A DNA stretch of 64,000 bases from JBFXAM01 sp050184295 (lineage in GTDB: Bacteria > Planctomycetota > Phycisphaerae > UBA1845 > Fen-1342): positions 25,120 to 89,119 of the forward strand of contig JBFXAM010000004.1 in NCBI GenBank assembly GCA_050184295.1. Direction: 5' to 3'. Shown in pieces: positions 35,287-45,905 of this stretch; position 1 is the first letter of the stretch; each line of letters opens with the position of its first letter. The notes below the pieces were generated by a model. It saw only the letters and a list, made by a program, of their open reading frames with translations. It was not told where the DNA came from and did not search any database. The position numbers and the translations under genes are program-made.

Positions 35287-36597
35287 ATGAGCACGCACGA
35301 ATGCGTCGGTTGCCGCGAGTATCAGGAGCTTTCGCGGCGGCACTTCCTACAGATTTCAGGCGGCGCTGCCGCGCTGGCGGTGACTTCGCACGCGTGGTTG
35401 CCGCGGGTGGCGTATGCCGACTGGGGGCTCGGCGGGCGCGACGTCATCGTGCACATCTTCCTGCGCGGCGGCGCGGATGGACTGACGCTGTGTGTTCCAC
35501 ACGGGGAGAACGCGTATTACAGCGCGCGGCCGACGCTGGCCGTTCCGCGGCCGGACAGCGGCGATCCGAACAGCGCGATCGACCTGGACGGCTTTTTCGG
35601 CTTGCCGCCGGCGATGGCGCCGCTGCTGGACGCGTATGACGCGGGTCACCTGCTGGTGGTGCACGCGTGCGGCTTGACGGGCGCGTCGCGGTCGCACTTC
35701 GACGCGCAGCGGTTTATGGAGGTTGGGGCGCTCAACAACAACCTGCTGACGACCGGCTGGCTCGGGCGCCATCTGCTGAGCAGCGCGCCGCTCACGCCGG
35801 GCGCTGTGATGCGGGCGGTGGGCATTGGGTATGGATTGCAGCGGGTGCTGGTCGGAGCGCCGCAGACGCTGCCGATTCCGAACCTGGACAATTTCGGGAT
35901 CACGGGCAACAGCGGCACGCTGGCGGAACGACGGGCGGCGATCGACGACATGTATGCCTCCGTCGGCGATCCGGTGCGGGCGGCGGCTCAAAACACGTTG
36001 CTGACGATCGACCTGCTGAACCAGATCAACTTCGCGGGCTATGTGCCCGCAGGCGGGGCCGTTTATCCCGACAGCGCGTTCGGCTATTCGCTCAAGAGCA
36101 CGGCGGCGCTGATTCGGGCGCAGGTGGGCGTCGAGGCGATATCGATCGACCTCGGCGGCTGGGACACGCACAACAACCAGGGGCCGACCGCGGGCGACAT
36201 GGCGGGCCTCATGACGCAGCTCGCCAGCGGCCTGGCCGCGTTTCACACCGACATCTTTACGGACGGTCGCACCAACGTGACGGCGGTCGTGATGTCCGAA
36301 TTCGGCCGGCGCCTCGCGCAGAACGGCAGCATCGGCACGGATCACGGCTATGCCAATTGCATGTTCCTGCTCGGGCAGGCTGTGACCGGCGGGCGCGTGT
36401 TGACGCAGTGGCCGGGCTTGAATCCGGGGCAGCTCTTCGAGGGGCGCGACCTGGCGATGACGATTGACTATCGCGATGTACTTGGCGAGGTGGTCTCGGA
36501 GCGCCTGGGCAATCCGAATCTGCCGGAGATATTCCCCGGGTTCACGCCGACGATCCGCGGCGTGACGCGTTCGGTCGAAGCACTGCAAAAGGCGTAG
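35287..36597 (+). CDS. DUF1501 family Tat-exported protein
   Basis: A 436-residue DUF1501 protein, distantly related to the alkaline phosphatase/sulfatase superfamily. The twin-arginine-type signal SRRHFLQISGGAAALAVTSH implies folded export through Tat. Core motifs: DVIVHIFLRGGADGLTLCVP, IDLGGWDTHNNQG (metal-site region), VVMSEFGRRLAQNGSIGTDH and the closing TIDYRDVLGEV. It follows DUF1800 by 65 bases in the same direction with GAGGAG ahead of the ATG, so the two are an operon. An upstream in-frame ATG-like start adds seven residues but lacks a ribosome site. The enzymatic activity of this group is unproven. Confidence 0.9.
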   Translation: MSTHECVGCREYQELSRRHFLQISGGAAALAVTSHAWLPRVAYADWGLGGRDVIVHIFLRGGADGLTLCVPHGENAYYSARPTLAVPRPDSGDPNSAIDLDGFFGLPPAMAPLLDAYDAGHLLVVHACGLTGASRSHFDAQRFMEVGALNNNLLTTGWLGRHLLSSAPLTPGAVMRAVGIGYGLQRVLVGAPQTLPIPNLDNFGITGNSGTLAERRAAIDDMYASVGDPVRAAAQNTLLTIDLLNQINFAGYVPAGGAVYPDSAFGYSLKSTAALIRAQVGVEAISIDLGGWDTHNNQGPTAGDMAGLMTQLASGLAAFHTDIFTDGRTNVTAVVMSEFGRRLAQNGSIGTDHGYANCMFLLGQAVTGGRVLTQWPGLNPGQLFEGRDLAMTIDYRDVLGEVVSERLGNPNLPEIFPGFTPTIRGVTRSVEALQKA

Positions 36598-36626
36598 GCG
36601 GACGAAGCCGGAGCGCACTGCCAGGG

Positions 36627-36669
36627 GCGCGCCCCCCGCACGGCGCGCCCCCCGCACGGCGCGCCCCGA
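36627..36669. repeat. 16-bp tandem repeat, about 2.7 copies
   Basis: GCGCGCCCCCCGCACG occurs at 36627-36642 and again at 36643-36658, followed by a partial degenerate copy from 36659. It lies in the short gap between DUF1501 and the GAF gene. Likely a slippage product; no role evident. Confidence 0.8.
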
Positions 36670-36721
36670 GTGCGGCGCGTGCCACTTGCCGCTCGTTGCT
36701 CGCGGCGCAATGATGTCGTGC

Positions 36722-37198
36722 ATGACGACGCGTCCTTATGATCGCGTGCTGACCGGCGTTTGCTTCAATCCTGACGACAACCGCGCGCGGCGCATGCGCG
36801 TGCTCGTCGATCGGCTTTGGGACGAGCTTCACCCCACCGGCGTCTCCTGGATCGGCTTCTACGTGTATGAGGGCGGCGACGAGCTCGTGCTCGGTCCGAT
36901 GCGCAACAAGCCCGCGTGCTCGCCGATCGGGCTGCACGGCGTTTGCGGGCGGAGCTTCACGCAACGACAGACGATCGTCGTGCGCGATGTGCGCGACCTG
37001 GGCGAGAGCTACGTCGCGTGCGACCCCCGCGACCGGGCGGAGGTGGTGGTGCCGTGCGTGGACGAGCGGGGCGCGTGCTGGGGCGTGCTCGACGCGGACA
37101 GCCACGCGGTCGGCGCGTTTGACGAGCACGATGCGGCGGCGCTTCGCGCGCTGCTGGTGCAGGCGGGGTTGACGTTTGGCGGCTTGGCCGGGCGGTGA
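36722..37198 (+). CDS. msrC: GAF-domain free methionine-(R)-sulfoxide reductase-like protein
   Basis: A 158-residue single GAF domain matching fRMsr, which reduces free methionine-R-sulfoxide. The three redox cysteines of the family are present: C66 (NKPACSPIGLHGVCG, with C75 as the second) and C100 (ESYVACDPRDRAEVVVPC). VSWIGFYVYEGGDELVLGP is the standard early GAF strand pair, and CWGVLDADSHAVGAFDEHD the closing block. The start is uncertain: ATGs at 36710, 36713 and 36722 are in frame, none with a strong ribosome site; I chose the one nearest the family start (YDRVLTG). fusA follows in the same direction about 76 bases later. Confidence 0.82.
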   Translation: MTTRPYDRVLTGVCFNPDDNRARRMRVLVDRLWDELHPTGVSWIGFYVYEGGDELVLGPMRNKPACSPIGLHGVCGRSFTQRQTIVVRDVRDLGESYVACDPRDRAEVVVPCVDERGACWGVLDADSHAVGAFDEHDAAALRALLVQAGLTFGGLAGR

Positions 37199-37274
37199 AC
37201 GCTGCGTATAGTAGCGAGTCCGCAGGACCGGTCGGACGACCCGCCGGGCGGGCGACACCGACGACGGCTTGTCC

Positions 37275-39344
<2,070 letters not shown>

Positions 39345-39368
39345 GCGCCACCGTGAAACGGGCAGGGA

Positions 39369-42047
39369 CTACGGCGGGCTCTTTTTTGTTGGTTCCTTCG
39401 CTGGGTTGTCCGCCTCGCTGAGCAGGGCTTCGAGCCGCTCCTTCCAAGGCGAGCCGCCGAGCGTCGGCTGCCAGATGCGTTCCTGCTCGATGGCTTTCCT
39501 CACGTCGTCGGCTTTGCCTTGTCGCAGAAGCAGGTGGAGCGAATAGAAGCGCGCCTCCCAGTAGCGCTCGGGTGCGGCCGTGCGAAGGTCGGGATCGCGG
39601 AGCAGCGCGGCCCAGGCGTCAAGGGCGTCGGACAGGGCCTGGGCGGGCGCGTCGGCGGGGAGGCGTGCGGTGAGGATGAGCGCGCGGAGCCGCTGGTAGT
39701 TGCCGTTCCTCGGATCCTTGTTGAGCAGGCGCGTGGTGATTTCGAGCGCGGGCTCCGGCTGGTCGGCGATTTGCAGCAAGCGCGCCAGGCTATAGGAGAC
39801 GAGATCCGCCTGCGCGGCGCGCTTCGGGTCGGCCTCGCACCATTTGAGCAACTGCTGGAACGTCGGCAGGGCATCCTCGGCGAGTTTGCGGGCGTCGTTG
39901 TCGCGGCCTTCGCCGCGAAGGCGCTCGAGTTCTTCCTGCACGCCGTTGGCGACCAGCGTCAGTACGGGCCCGGATTTCTCCGGGGGTGCGGAGGCGAGGT
40001 ACTGCTGGACGGCGTTGGTGGCCTGGTCGAACTGGCGCAGGCCGCGGTAGGCGCGGATGCGGACGGCGAGGACGCGGCCGATGAGTTCGCTGGCGGGAAA
40101 GCGACGCTCGAAGTCGGCGACGACATCGAGGGCCTTCTCGAATTTCTCGACGCCGGCGCCGAGGTAAATGTCCGCAGCTTGCAGGAGGCTTTCGGCGGCC
40201 CACTTGCGGACGGCGTCGGCGCGGCCGGCGGCGGTTTCGCGGGTGAGGAGTTGGCGGGCGACGCTGACGGCGCGGTCGGCGAGCTGCATCTGCCGGGCGA
40301 GATACTCGGGCGCCGGCTGGGACGCGCGGCGCTTTTCGGCGTCGATGCGTTCGCAGAGGATGCGGCGGAACTGGGCCTCTTCGTAGCGCGGCGAGTCGGA
40401 GGGGATCTTGGCGAACTGCTCAGCCGCCCCGGCGTGCTGGCCGGCTTCCTGAAGCGCGACCGGCAGCCACCAGAGCGCATCGAGCCGCTGGGGGTGATCG
40501 GGGTAGCTCTGCACGAGATTCAGGAGCACAGCGGCGAGGTGCTCGAAATCGCGCCGGTCGTTCGATTCGGTCGCGACGCGGGCCCACAGCTGGTAGGCGC
40601 GCTGCGCGGCCTCCGGGGCGCGGGCGTCGGAACGATACTCGGCGGCGAGGCGCGCGAACGACTCGGCGGCCCCGCGGTTGTCGTCGGTGCGAAGCTGAAG
40701 CTCACCGAGTTCCCACAGCACGCGGGCGGCGGATTTGCCGTCAAGGTCGGAGCGGGCGGCGGCCTCGCGCAGCCGGGCGGCGGCGTCGTTGAAGCGGCGG
40801 GCGTCGGCGAGTTCGCGGGCGGACAGCAGCAGCTCGATGATCGTAAGGGTTTTCGGATCGGCGGACAGGTCGAGCACGCCGGCGATGTAGACGCGCACGA
40901 TTCCCGGCCACGGGCCGGCTTGCTCGGCGAGGCGGGTGAGCTTGCTGAGGCCTTCGACGCGGGCGTCGCGGGCCTGGTTGAGGATCGCGACGCGCGCGGT
41001 CGATCCCGCCGCCTGCTGTTTCAGCGATTCGCTTTCGAGCAGGTGACTGTACGCGTCCCAAAGCTTGCACAGGTTGATGTGATACGTTGCGGCGCGGTCC
41101 GTGCCGGTCAGCCTCTGCACGTCGCGCTCCACGAGTGCCTTGAGCGCATTGCGGGCCTCCCGGAACTGACCTTGTCGAAGATGCAGCCGGGCCAGCTCGT
41201 ACGACACGTGTGCGAAGAGCGCGAGGTCGGACTCGTCGGGCAATGCTCCGCGGAGCTCGCGCTCCGCGTCCGCGAACCGGCGCTGCTCGCGCAGCGCGAC
41301 GCCGAGCCCGAGCCGGCACTGGCGGAGCGTCGCGCCGGAAGCGCCGGCGTCGAGCAGGGTGCGGAAGGTCTCCTCGGCGCTGCGGACGGCGTCGTTCCCG
41401 CCGGCGGCGCCGGGTGCGTCGACGAGTGCGAGGAAGAGGTTCGCCCACGCGAACTGGAAGTCCGCGTCGGCCTTGAGCTGTCGGACGCGGTCATAGATGC
41501 CGAGCGCAAGCAGCTCCTCCTCGCGGCGGGCGAGGTCGCGGGTGAGCGGATCGAGTCCCTCGCGGGCGCGCTGAAACTCCTCGCGCGCCAGTACGAGCAG
41601 CCGTGCGAGCCGTTGGCGGTCGCCGCGCTGGCCGGCCGAGACCTCGAACTCGTCAAGGTCCGGGACCGCCCACTGCGCCGCAACCATGTCGCCGAGCTCG
41701 ACGCGTGCCGCGGCGAGATTGACGACGCGGACCGCGAGGTCGGCAAGGACGGAGCGTTCGAGGGCGGCGATCCAGGTGCGATAGCGGCGTTCCGCCTCGG
41801 CGAAGTGCTGGTGGCGCTGGGCGTCGTCCTTGGTGCGCGCGGCCTTGGTTCGCCAGGCTTGGGCGATCCAGTGCAACTGGAGCGGGGAGCGCACGCCGGT
41901 GAAGCGCGCTTCGAGAGCTTCGGGCTGGCCGGCTTCGATGAGGCGCTTGACCTCGTCCGGCGGGGTCGGCAGACCGTCCTGGGCGTGGCTGGGCGGCGTC
42001 GCGGCGAAGAGGGTCAGCACGACGCAAACGAGCAGTCCGCGGCGCAT
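39369..42047 (-). CDS. Large periplasmic TPR-repeat protein of the ExbBD/vWA operon
   Basis: An 892-residue protein with a signal peptide (MRRGLLVCVVLTLFAATPPS then HAQ) and then an almost entirely alpha-helical Ala/Leu/Arg-rich body made of degenerate tetratricopeptide-like repeats, such as FAEAERRYRTWIAALERSV, FADAERELRGALPDESDLA, FREARNALKALVERDVQRL and NRGAAESFARLAAEYRSDAR. No catalytic motif is visible. It is the last gene of a six-gene operon, four bases after the second exbD. A periplasmic TPR protein beside ExbB/ExbD-type motor genes recalls CpoB (YbgF) next to TolQRA, so it may be an adaptor or scaffold for the vWA-containing complex. That role is inference from context only. Confidence 0.78.
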   Translation of the reverse strand: MRRGLLVCVVLTLFAATPPSHAQDGLPTPPDEVKRLIEAGQPEALEARFTGVRSPLQLHWIAQAWRTKAARTKDDAQRHQHFAEAERRYRTWIAALERSVLADLAVRVVNLAAARVELGDMVAAQWAVPDLDEFEVSAGQRGDRQRLARLLVLAREEFQRAREGLDPLTRDLARREEELLALGIYDRVRQLKADADFQFAWANLFLALVDAPGAAGGNDAVRSAEETFRTLLDAGASGATLRQCRLGLGVALREQRRFADAERELRGALPDESDLALFAHVSYELARLHLRQGQFREARNALKALVERDVQRLTGTDRAATYHINLCKLWDAYSHLLESESLKQQAAGSTARVAILNQARDARVEGLSKLTRLAEQAGPWPGIVRVYIAGVLDLSADPKTLTIIELLLSARELADARRFNDAAARLREAAARSDLDGKSAARVLWELGELQLRTDDNRGAAESFARLAAEYRSDARAPEAAQRAYQLWARVATESNDRRDFEHLAAVLLNLVQSYPDHPQRLDALWWLPVALQEAGQHAGAAEQFAKIPSDSPRYEEAQFRRILCERIDAEKRRASQPAPEYLARQMQLADRAVSVARQLLTRETAAGRADAVRKWAAESLLQAADIYLGAGVEKFEKALDVVADFERRFPASELIGRVLAVRIRAYRGLRQFDQATNAVQQYLASAPPEKSGPVLTLVANGVQEELERLRGEGRDNDARKLAEDALPTFQQLLKWCEADPKRAAQADLVSYSLARLLQIADQPEPALEITTRLLNKDPRNGNYQRLRALILTARLPADAPAQALSDALDAWAALLRDPDLRTAAPERYWEARFYSLHLLLRQGKADDVRKAIEQERIWQPTLGGSPWKERLEALLSEADNPAKEPTKKSPP

Positions 42048-42051
42048 CGCG

Positions 42052-42516
42052 TCACTCCGAAAACGAGCCGCGGCCGAGCGCGACGGCGAACTGAACGTTG
42101 TCGAAACCGGCGCGGACGGCGGCGTCCATGGCGGCGACCACAAAACGCCACTTCACGCTCGCCTCGGCGCCGATGACGACCGGATTGGCGGGGTCGGCGC
42201 CCGCCCGACGGCGCTCGTCGAGCAGAGCGCGAAGCGCGTCGAAGTCCGAGCCGATCGACTCGTCGACGACGAAGATGCGGCAGGAGGCCCCGGCGTCGGC
42301 GTCCTGCAAGCCGATTTTGACGACCGGGTTGATCTCGATCGCGACGCCGGCGCCGGGGCCGCTGCGCGGGTCGAGTTCCGTCTGGAGCAGGCCTTCGCGG
42401 ACGAGCTGGAGCGAAGCGCCGAGCATGAAGAAGACGAGCAGAACCATGATGATGTCGACCATGGGCGCGAGATTGGGGACGCGGTCGCTGGCGGGCTCGG
42501 GCAGCCGGTGTCTCAT
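42052..42516 (-). CDS. exbD: ExbD/TolR-type biopolymer transport protein (second copy)
   Basis: A 154-residue ExbD/TolR homologue. Short cytoplasmic N-terminus, then VPNLAPMVDIIMVLLVFFML, a single membrane helix with the proton-carrying Asp in PMVD, followed by a periplasmic domain that ends NVQFAVALGRGSF. It partners ExbB to convert the proton gradient into movement of an envelope-spanning partner. The ATG overlaps the stop of the other exbD gene by four bases, so equal production of the two is likely. Two different ExbD proteins per ExbB suggests a heterodimeric rotor within the pentameric ExbB ring, as in other double-ExbD systems. Confidence 0.9.
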   Translation of the reverse strand: MRHRLPEPASDRVPNLAPMVDIIMVLLVFFMLGASLQLVREGLLQTELDPRSGPGAGVAIEINPVVKIGLQDADAGASCRIFVVDESIGSDFDALRALLDERRRAGADPANPVVIGAEASVKWRFVVAAMDAAVRAGFDNVQFAVALGRGSFSE

Positions 42517-42998
42517 GGCGCGCCCTGCGGTTCGGGGCCGGAGTTGGCGCCGAAGACGATGTTGCTGATCTTCGCGCCGGCGCACGCGCGCATCACGCGC
42601 TCGACGTGGCGATACGCCACGTTGCGGTCAGCCCGGATCACACAGCGAACCGTCTGGCGGGCGAGGGTTGCCTGTGCGGACCGGGCGGCGAGGAAGGCAT
42701 CGAGCTCGTCCGGCGGGAGTATCCGCTCGACGATGTTCTGTCCGTCCCAGCCGTTGACCACCAGCTCGGCGTCGAGCGGCTGCGCGCCGGGGCGGATATT
42801 GATGAGCACGCGCGCCCCGGCGTCGGCGGCGTCGGCGACGCTGGCGGCGACGGCGTAGGGGAGATTCACCGGGCGGAGCTCGGCATCGACGAGGCGGCTG
42901 GCCAGGAGAAAGAAGATGATCAGGCACATCATGACGTCGACCATCGGCGCGAGGTTGAGCGTAAGTCGCACCGGAACAGGCGGTCGAAATCGCGTCAT
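42513..42998 (-). CDS. exbD: ExbD/TolR-type biopolymer transport protein (first copy)
   Basis: A 161-residue ExbD/TolR protein starting MTRFRPPVPVRLTLNLAPMV, with the essential helix Asp in APMVDVMMCLIIFFLLAS and a periplasmic domain containing RQTVRCVIRADRNVAYRHVE and ISNIVFG, the usual ExbD periplasmic motif. It lies 43 bases after exbB and overlaps the next exbD by four bases. It differs clearly from the second ExbD outside the helix, so they are not recent duplicates. Longer in-frame extensions to 43250 are antisense-like and rejected. Confidence 0.9.
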   Translation of the reverse strand: MTRFRPPVPVRLTLNLAPMVDVMMCLIIFFLLASRLVDAELRPVNLPYAVAASVADAADAGARVLINIRPGAQPLDAELVVNGWDGQNIVERILPPDELDAFLAARSAQATLARQTVRCVIRADRNVAYRHVERVMRACAGAKISNIVFGANSGPEPQGAP

Positions 42999-43041
42999 CG
43001 CCGACACTCCGTCAGACGAGATCAAGGCGGTGGTGTGTGCG

Positions 43042-43833
43042 TCAACTGCTCGCGCCGGGCGCGGCGGCGGGCGCCCGCGACGGCGTGGCCGGTGCGGGCT
43101 CCGGCGAGCGCATCGGCGGCAGATTGGGCGCCGGACGGAAGTACTCCAGCAGGTCGAGCACTTCAACCGTCGCGGCCACCGTGAGCGAGTCGATCCGGTT
43201 GCGGCAGACGCCGAAGAAACCGAGTCCGATGCACGCGAGCGCCAACCCAAGCAGTGTGTTGGCGAGCGCCAGGCTGATGCCGCGGGCGAGTGCGCCGGCG
43301 TCGGCGGAGCCGCCGGTGCTGGCGAGTCCGCCGAAGGCCTCGATCATGCCGAGGACGGTTCCGAGCAGACCGAGCAGGGGCCCGAGGTTTCCGAGGATGT
43401 TGAGGTATTCGACCTTTCGGAAGAGGCGGCCGCTCATTTCGCCGGATTTTTCGAGCGCGGCGTTGTGCATGGCGTCGAAGCCGTGGCGGGCGTGGTGCAG
43501 CGCGGCGCTGATGACGGTGGCGAAGAAGGTGGTGCTCTTTCGCGTGGCGTCGAGGCAGTCGCGGAACTTCCGGGCCTCGATGAGCTGGCGGGCGCGTTTG
43601 ACCTGTTCGAGGGGACTGATCGTGGCGCGCCGGACGGTGATGAAGTGCTCGACGATGAGGGCAAGGGCGGCGACCGATCCGGCGAGAATGAAGAACGTCG
43701 GCCATTCCATGCCGTCCCAGATGACGCGCAGGAGCGAGTGTCCGGGACGGGGGCGGGGGGCGGCGTCCTGCGCGAGCGCGGGCGCCGCGAGCGCGGCGAC
43801 TGAAGCGATCGTCCACGCGATGTGCCTTCGCAT
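43042..43833 (-). CDS. exbB: MotA/TolQ/ExbB proton channel protein
   Basis: A 263-residue TolQ/ExbB protein. The N-terminus (MRRHIAWTIASVAALAAPAL then AQ) reads as a signal peptide. The first anchor PTFFILAGSVAALALIVEHF comes next, then a cytoplasmic loop with KSTTFFATVISAALHHA, and the paired helices LNILGNLGPLLGLLGTVLGM and GISLALANTLLGLALACIGL, the MotA/ExbB signature, where conserved Thr residues line the proton path. The tail is Pro/Ala-rich. It is followed by two exbD genes and preceded by the vWA gene (86 bases). There is no TonB or TolA gene nearby; the vWA protein is the likely energised partner. Confidence 0.92.
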   Translation of the reverse strand: MRRHIAWTIASVAALAAPALAQDAAPRPRPGHSLLRVIWDGMEWPTFFILAGSVAALALIVEHFITVRRATISPLEQVKRARQLIEARKFRDCLDATRKSTTFFATVISAALHHARHGFDAMHNAALEKSGEMSGRLFRKVEYLNILGNLGPLLGLLGTVLGMIEAFGGLASTGGSADAGALARGISLALANTLLGLALACIGLGFFGVCRNRIDSLTVAATVEVLDLLEYFRPAPNLPPMRSPEPAPATPSRAPAAAPGASS

Positions 43834-43919
43834 CCGGCCTCCTTGCGAATTCACTGCAAACTCTCCGCGAGGGTGAGCACCTAGCCGCGCGATGGCGCGA
43901 CTACCTCGTCGTGCGGCGC

Positions 43920-44996
43920 TCACCGGGCTCGCACGTCAAGGCCGGTGATGATCTTGGCCTTGCCGCGGTTCTGCTCGGCGATGCGCTGCAAACGGCGCGA
44001 GCCGTCGGTCTGGCGCGGCATTCCGCTGGTGTCCTGAAGCATGATCTCGTCGAAAACGAGACAGTGGATCTGGACTCTGCCGCCGCGGTTCTGGCGCGCC
44101 ATTTCGTTGACGACGTTGTCGTCGAAGTAACCGTCGGAGAAGAAGAATATCGCGTCGGGCTGCATCTGTAACGCGCGGCGCAAAGCGGGAAGCGGCTCGG
44201 TTCCGCCTTCCGGGGCCTTGCGGTCGAGCCAGTCGAAGAAGCCCTTCTTGGTTTCGGGGTTCGCGGGTTGCAGGGCGGGCGCGAAGCTGTCCGTGACGGC
44301 CTTGTCGCGGCGGCCCTGAAAGAGGACGACGTTGAAGGACATGCCCGGCGCGAGCTGGCCGACCGAGCGTTTGAGTTCGTGCTTGAGCTCGTCCTGGGCG
44401 ACGAGGATGGAGCCGGAATAGTCGACGACGTAGACGAACCGCGTCCCGCTCGCGCGAACTCGCCAGACTTCGGCCGCTCCGACTCCGGGGCGGCTGCCGA
44501 AGCCGGCGCCGAACCCGCCGCCGCCGCCTTCGCCGGCGCCGCTGCCGGTCCCAATGACCCCGGAGCGGCCGAGTTCTCCGATCCCGAAGCCGCCGAGGTC
44601 CCATCCGTCGCCGAGGGGTCGCTCGGTGATCGTGGGTTCGGGCAGGGCGCGAAGCATGGAGAGGTTGTCCGGCCAGTCGAGGGCGGAGTCGGTGGGTTGG
44701 ACGACCGGGGCGGCGGTGGGCCACTGGAAGCCGCGGTCCTCGGCCGGGTCGGTGGGGCGGATCCGCGCCTCGTATTCGTCGAGCGGGTTGGCGCGTGAGG
44801 CGAGCCGGCCGAAGTTCATCGCGAGGACGGTCAGCAGTCCGGTGTGCAGCGCGAGGCTGATGATGAGGGGGACGCCGAGGTGGACCATCCAGCGAAAAAA
44901 CGGGTCGCGGGCCTCAATGTCGGGCATCAGGCCGGTGGGGCCGGCGGTCGCGGGTTTGCGGCGCGGCGGCGTTTCGGGGTTGTTCAGGATGGACAT
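43920..44996 (-). CDS. Membrane-anchored vWA-domain protein, candidate TonB-analogue
   Basis: A 358-residue protein with TonB-like topology but a different end domain. The N-terminal cytoplasmic segment is followed by one membrane helix (about 40-60, LGVPLIISLALHTGLLTVLA), a Pro/Asp-rich spacer and a Gly-rich stretch (about 136-172). The C-terminal von Willebrand A domain starts about 183. Its MIDAS metal site looks complete: D192-x-S194-x-S196 (YVVDYSGSI), T266 (EGGTEPLP) and D288 (FFFSDGYFDD). A vWA domain binds a protein partner through a divalent metal, so a periplasmic, force-transmitting role next to ExbB/ExbD is attractive. That is inference; the family itself is recognised. It lies 21 bases after the DUF1844 gene. 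Confidence 0.8.
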   Translation of the reverse strand: MSILNNPETPPRRKPATAGPTGLMPDIEARDPFFRWMVHLGVPLIISLALHTGLLTVLAMNFGRLASRANPLDEYEARIRPTDPAEDRGFQWPTAAPVVQPTDSALDWPDNLSMLRALPEPTITERPLGDGWDLGGFGIGELGRSGVIGTGSGAGEGGGGGFGAGFGSRPGVGAAEVWRVRASGTRFVYVVDYSGSILVAQDELKHELKRSVGQLAPGMSFNVVLFQGRRDKAVTDSFAPALQPANPETKKGFFDWLDRKAPEGGTEPLPALRRALQMQPDAIFFFSDGYFDDNVVNEMARQNRGGRVQIHCLVFDEIMLQDTSGMPRQTDGSRRLQRIAEQNRGKAKIITGLDVRAR

Positions 44997-45017
44997 AGGC
45001 GGCCCCGGGCGCCGAAG

Positions 45018-45452
45018 TCAATCGGGCTTGGCTGGACTGGGCGCCGCGCTGCCGCCGCTGCGCTGCGCCTGGATCGCGGCGAGAATCTGCATGAAGCGCG
45101 TGCGCAAGTCGTAGAGGATCTCGTCGAGCAGTTTTCTCTCCTCGGGAAGCAGGTTGTTCACCGTTTTTTGCTGAAGCACCTCGATCAGGTCGATGGCGTA
45201 ACGTGCGGACTCGAGGTTCGGCGGAATGCGCTCGCCGCTGGGCGTCGCCAGCATGCCGAGCCCTGCGAGGGCCTGAACCGCGAGCATGTTGACGAGTTCG
45301 ATGAAGTTCGGATTGACGTCGCCGGCGGCGGGCCCGGCGCCGGCGGACGCCGGGGCGGCGGCGTCGATCTTCTCGGAGAGGCGCTCCTTCTCGCGCTGGG
45401 CTTCGGCCTTCCAGTCGTTGTCCACGATGATCTTGGGCGCATCGCCGGCCAT
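45018..45452 (-). CDS. DUF1844 family protein
   Basis: A 144-residue cytoplasmic protein of DUF1844. Typical segments are DNDWKAEAQREKERLSEK near the N-terminus, NPNFIELVNMLAVQALAGLG, and SARYAIDLIEVLQQKTVNNL followed by LPEERKLLDEILYDLRTRFM. The function of DUF1844 is unknown; it is common in planctomycetes and deltaproteobacteria. It appears to be the first gene of the operon leading to vWA, exbB, exbD, exbD and TPR genes. ATG at 45452 gives MAGDAPKIIVDNDW; upstream extension is low quality. Confidence 0.88.
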   Translation of the reverse strand: MAGDAPKIIVDNDWKAEAQREKERLSEKIDAAAPASAGAGPAAGDVNPNFIELVNMLAVQALAGLGMLATPSGERIPPNLESARYAIDLIEVLQQKTVNNLLPEERKLLDEILYDLRTRFMQILAAIQAQRSGGSAAPSPAKPD

Positions 45453-45905
45453 AAGAATTCTCCGCGAGGATCGCCGTGGAACGGAACGACGAGCCCGCGC
45501 AATCGTAGGGCGGATCGGGGCGCGCGACAACCGACGAAGTCATTTGGGTAGTGGGTCAGTTTCGTGAAAAAGTGAGTTTGAAAGGGTGGTACGGGCGTCT
45601 CGCCCGTATCTTCCGCATGAACGGGCGAGACGCCCGTGCCACCCGGATCAAACTGACCCACTACCGTCATTTGCTCGGCACGCTTTCGCTCCAGCGTTGC
45701 ACGACTTGGGGGGCCTCGCGTGGCGTAACGGGTTCTGACCTGCGTCGCGGTAGACCCCACTCGGCGCGGGCTCTACGATATCGCGGCGCTTGCGGCGGAC
45801 GGTGTGTAGGGCAGCGGCGCCGCTTGTGCGTCGGGCCCGACGCTTCGCGCGGCGGATTCTGATCCGCGGCGCGGGCCCCGCCGTACGTCAGGGAGGTTCC
45901 GTGGC
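45453..45905. other. Divergent intergenic region containing repeat copy 2
   Basis: 453 bases between the ExbBD/vWA operon (minus) and lgt (plus). The nested inverted-repeat element fills 45547-45665. The remainder has motifs GGGTTCTGACC (about 45740) and an 18-base word at 45849-45866 also found inverted at 1502-1519. Promoters were not identified; because the element sits between the two starts it could influence either. Confidence 0.55.
45547..45665. repeat. Nested inverted-repeat element, copy 2
   Basis: Outer ends GGTAGTGGGTCAGTTT (45547-45562) and AAACTGACCCACTACC (45650-45665) are perfect 16-bp inverted repeats. Inner arms at 45584-45607 and 45621-45644 are 24-base reverse complements with one mismatch, around a 13-base spacer. 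Each arm is itself a CGGGCG-TCT-CGCCCG hairpin. It closely matches copy 1 at 33377-33496. No ORF; MITE/REP-like. Confidence 0.85.
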
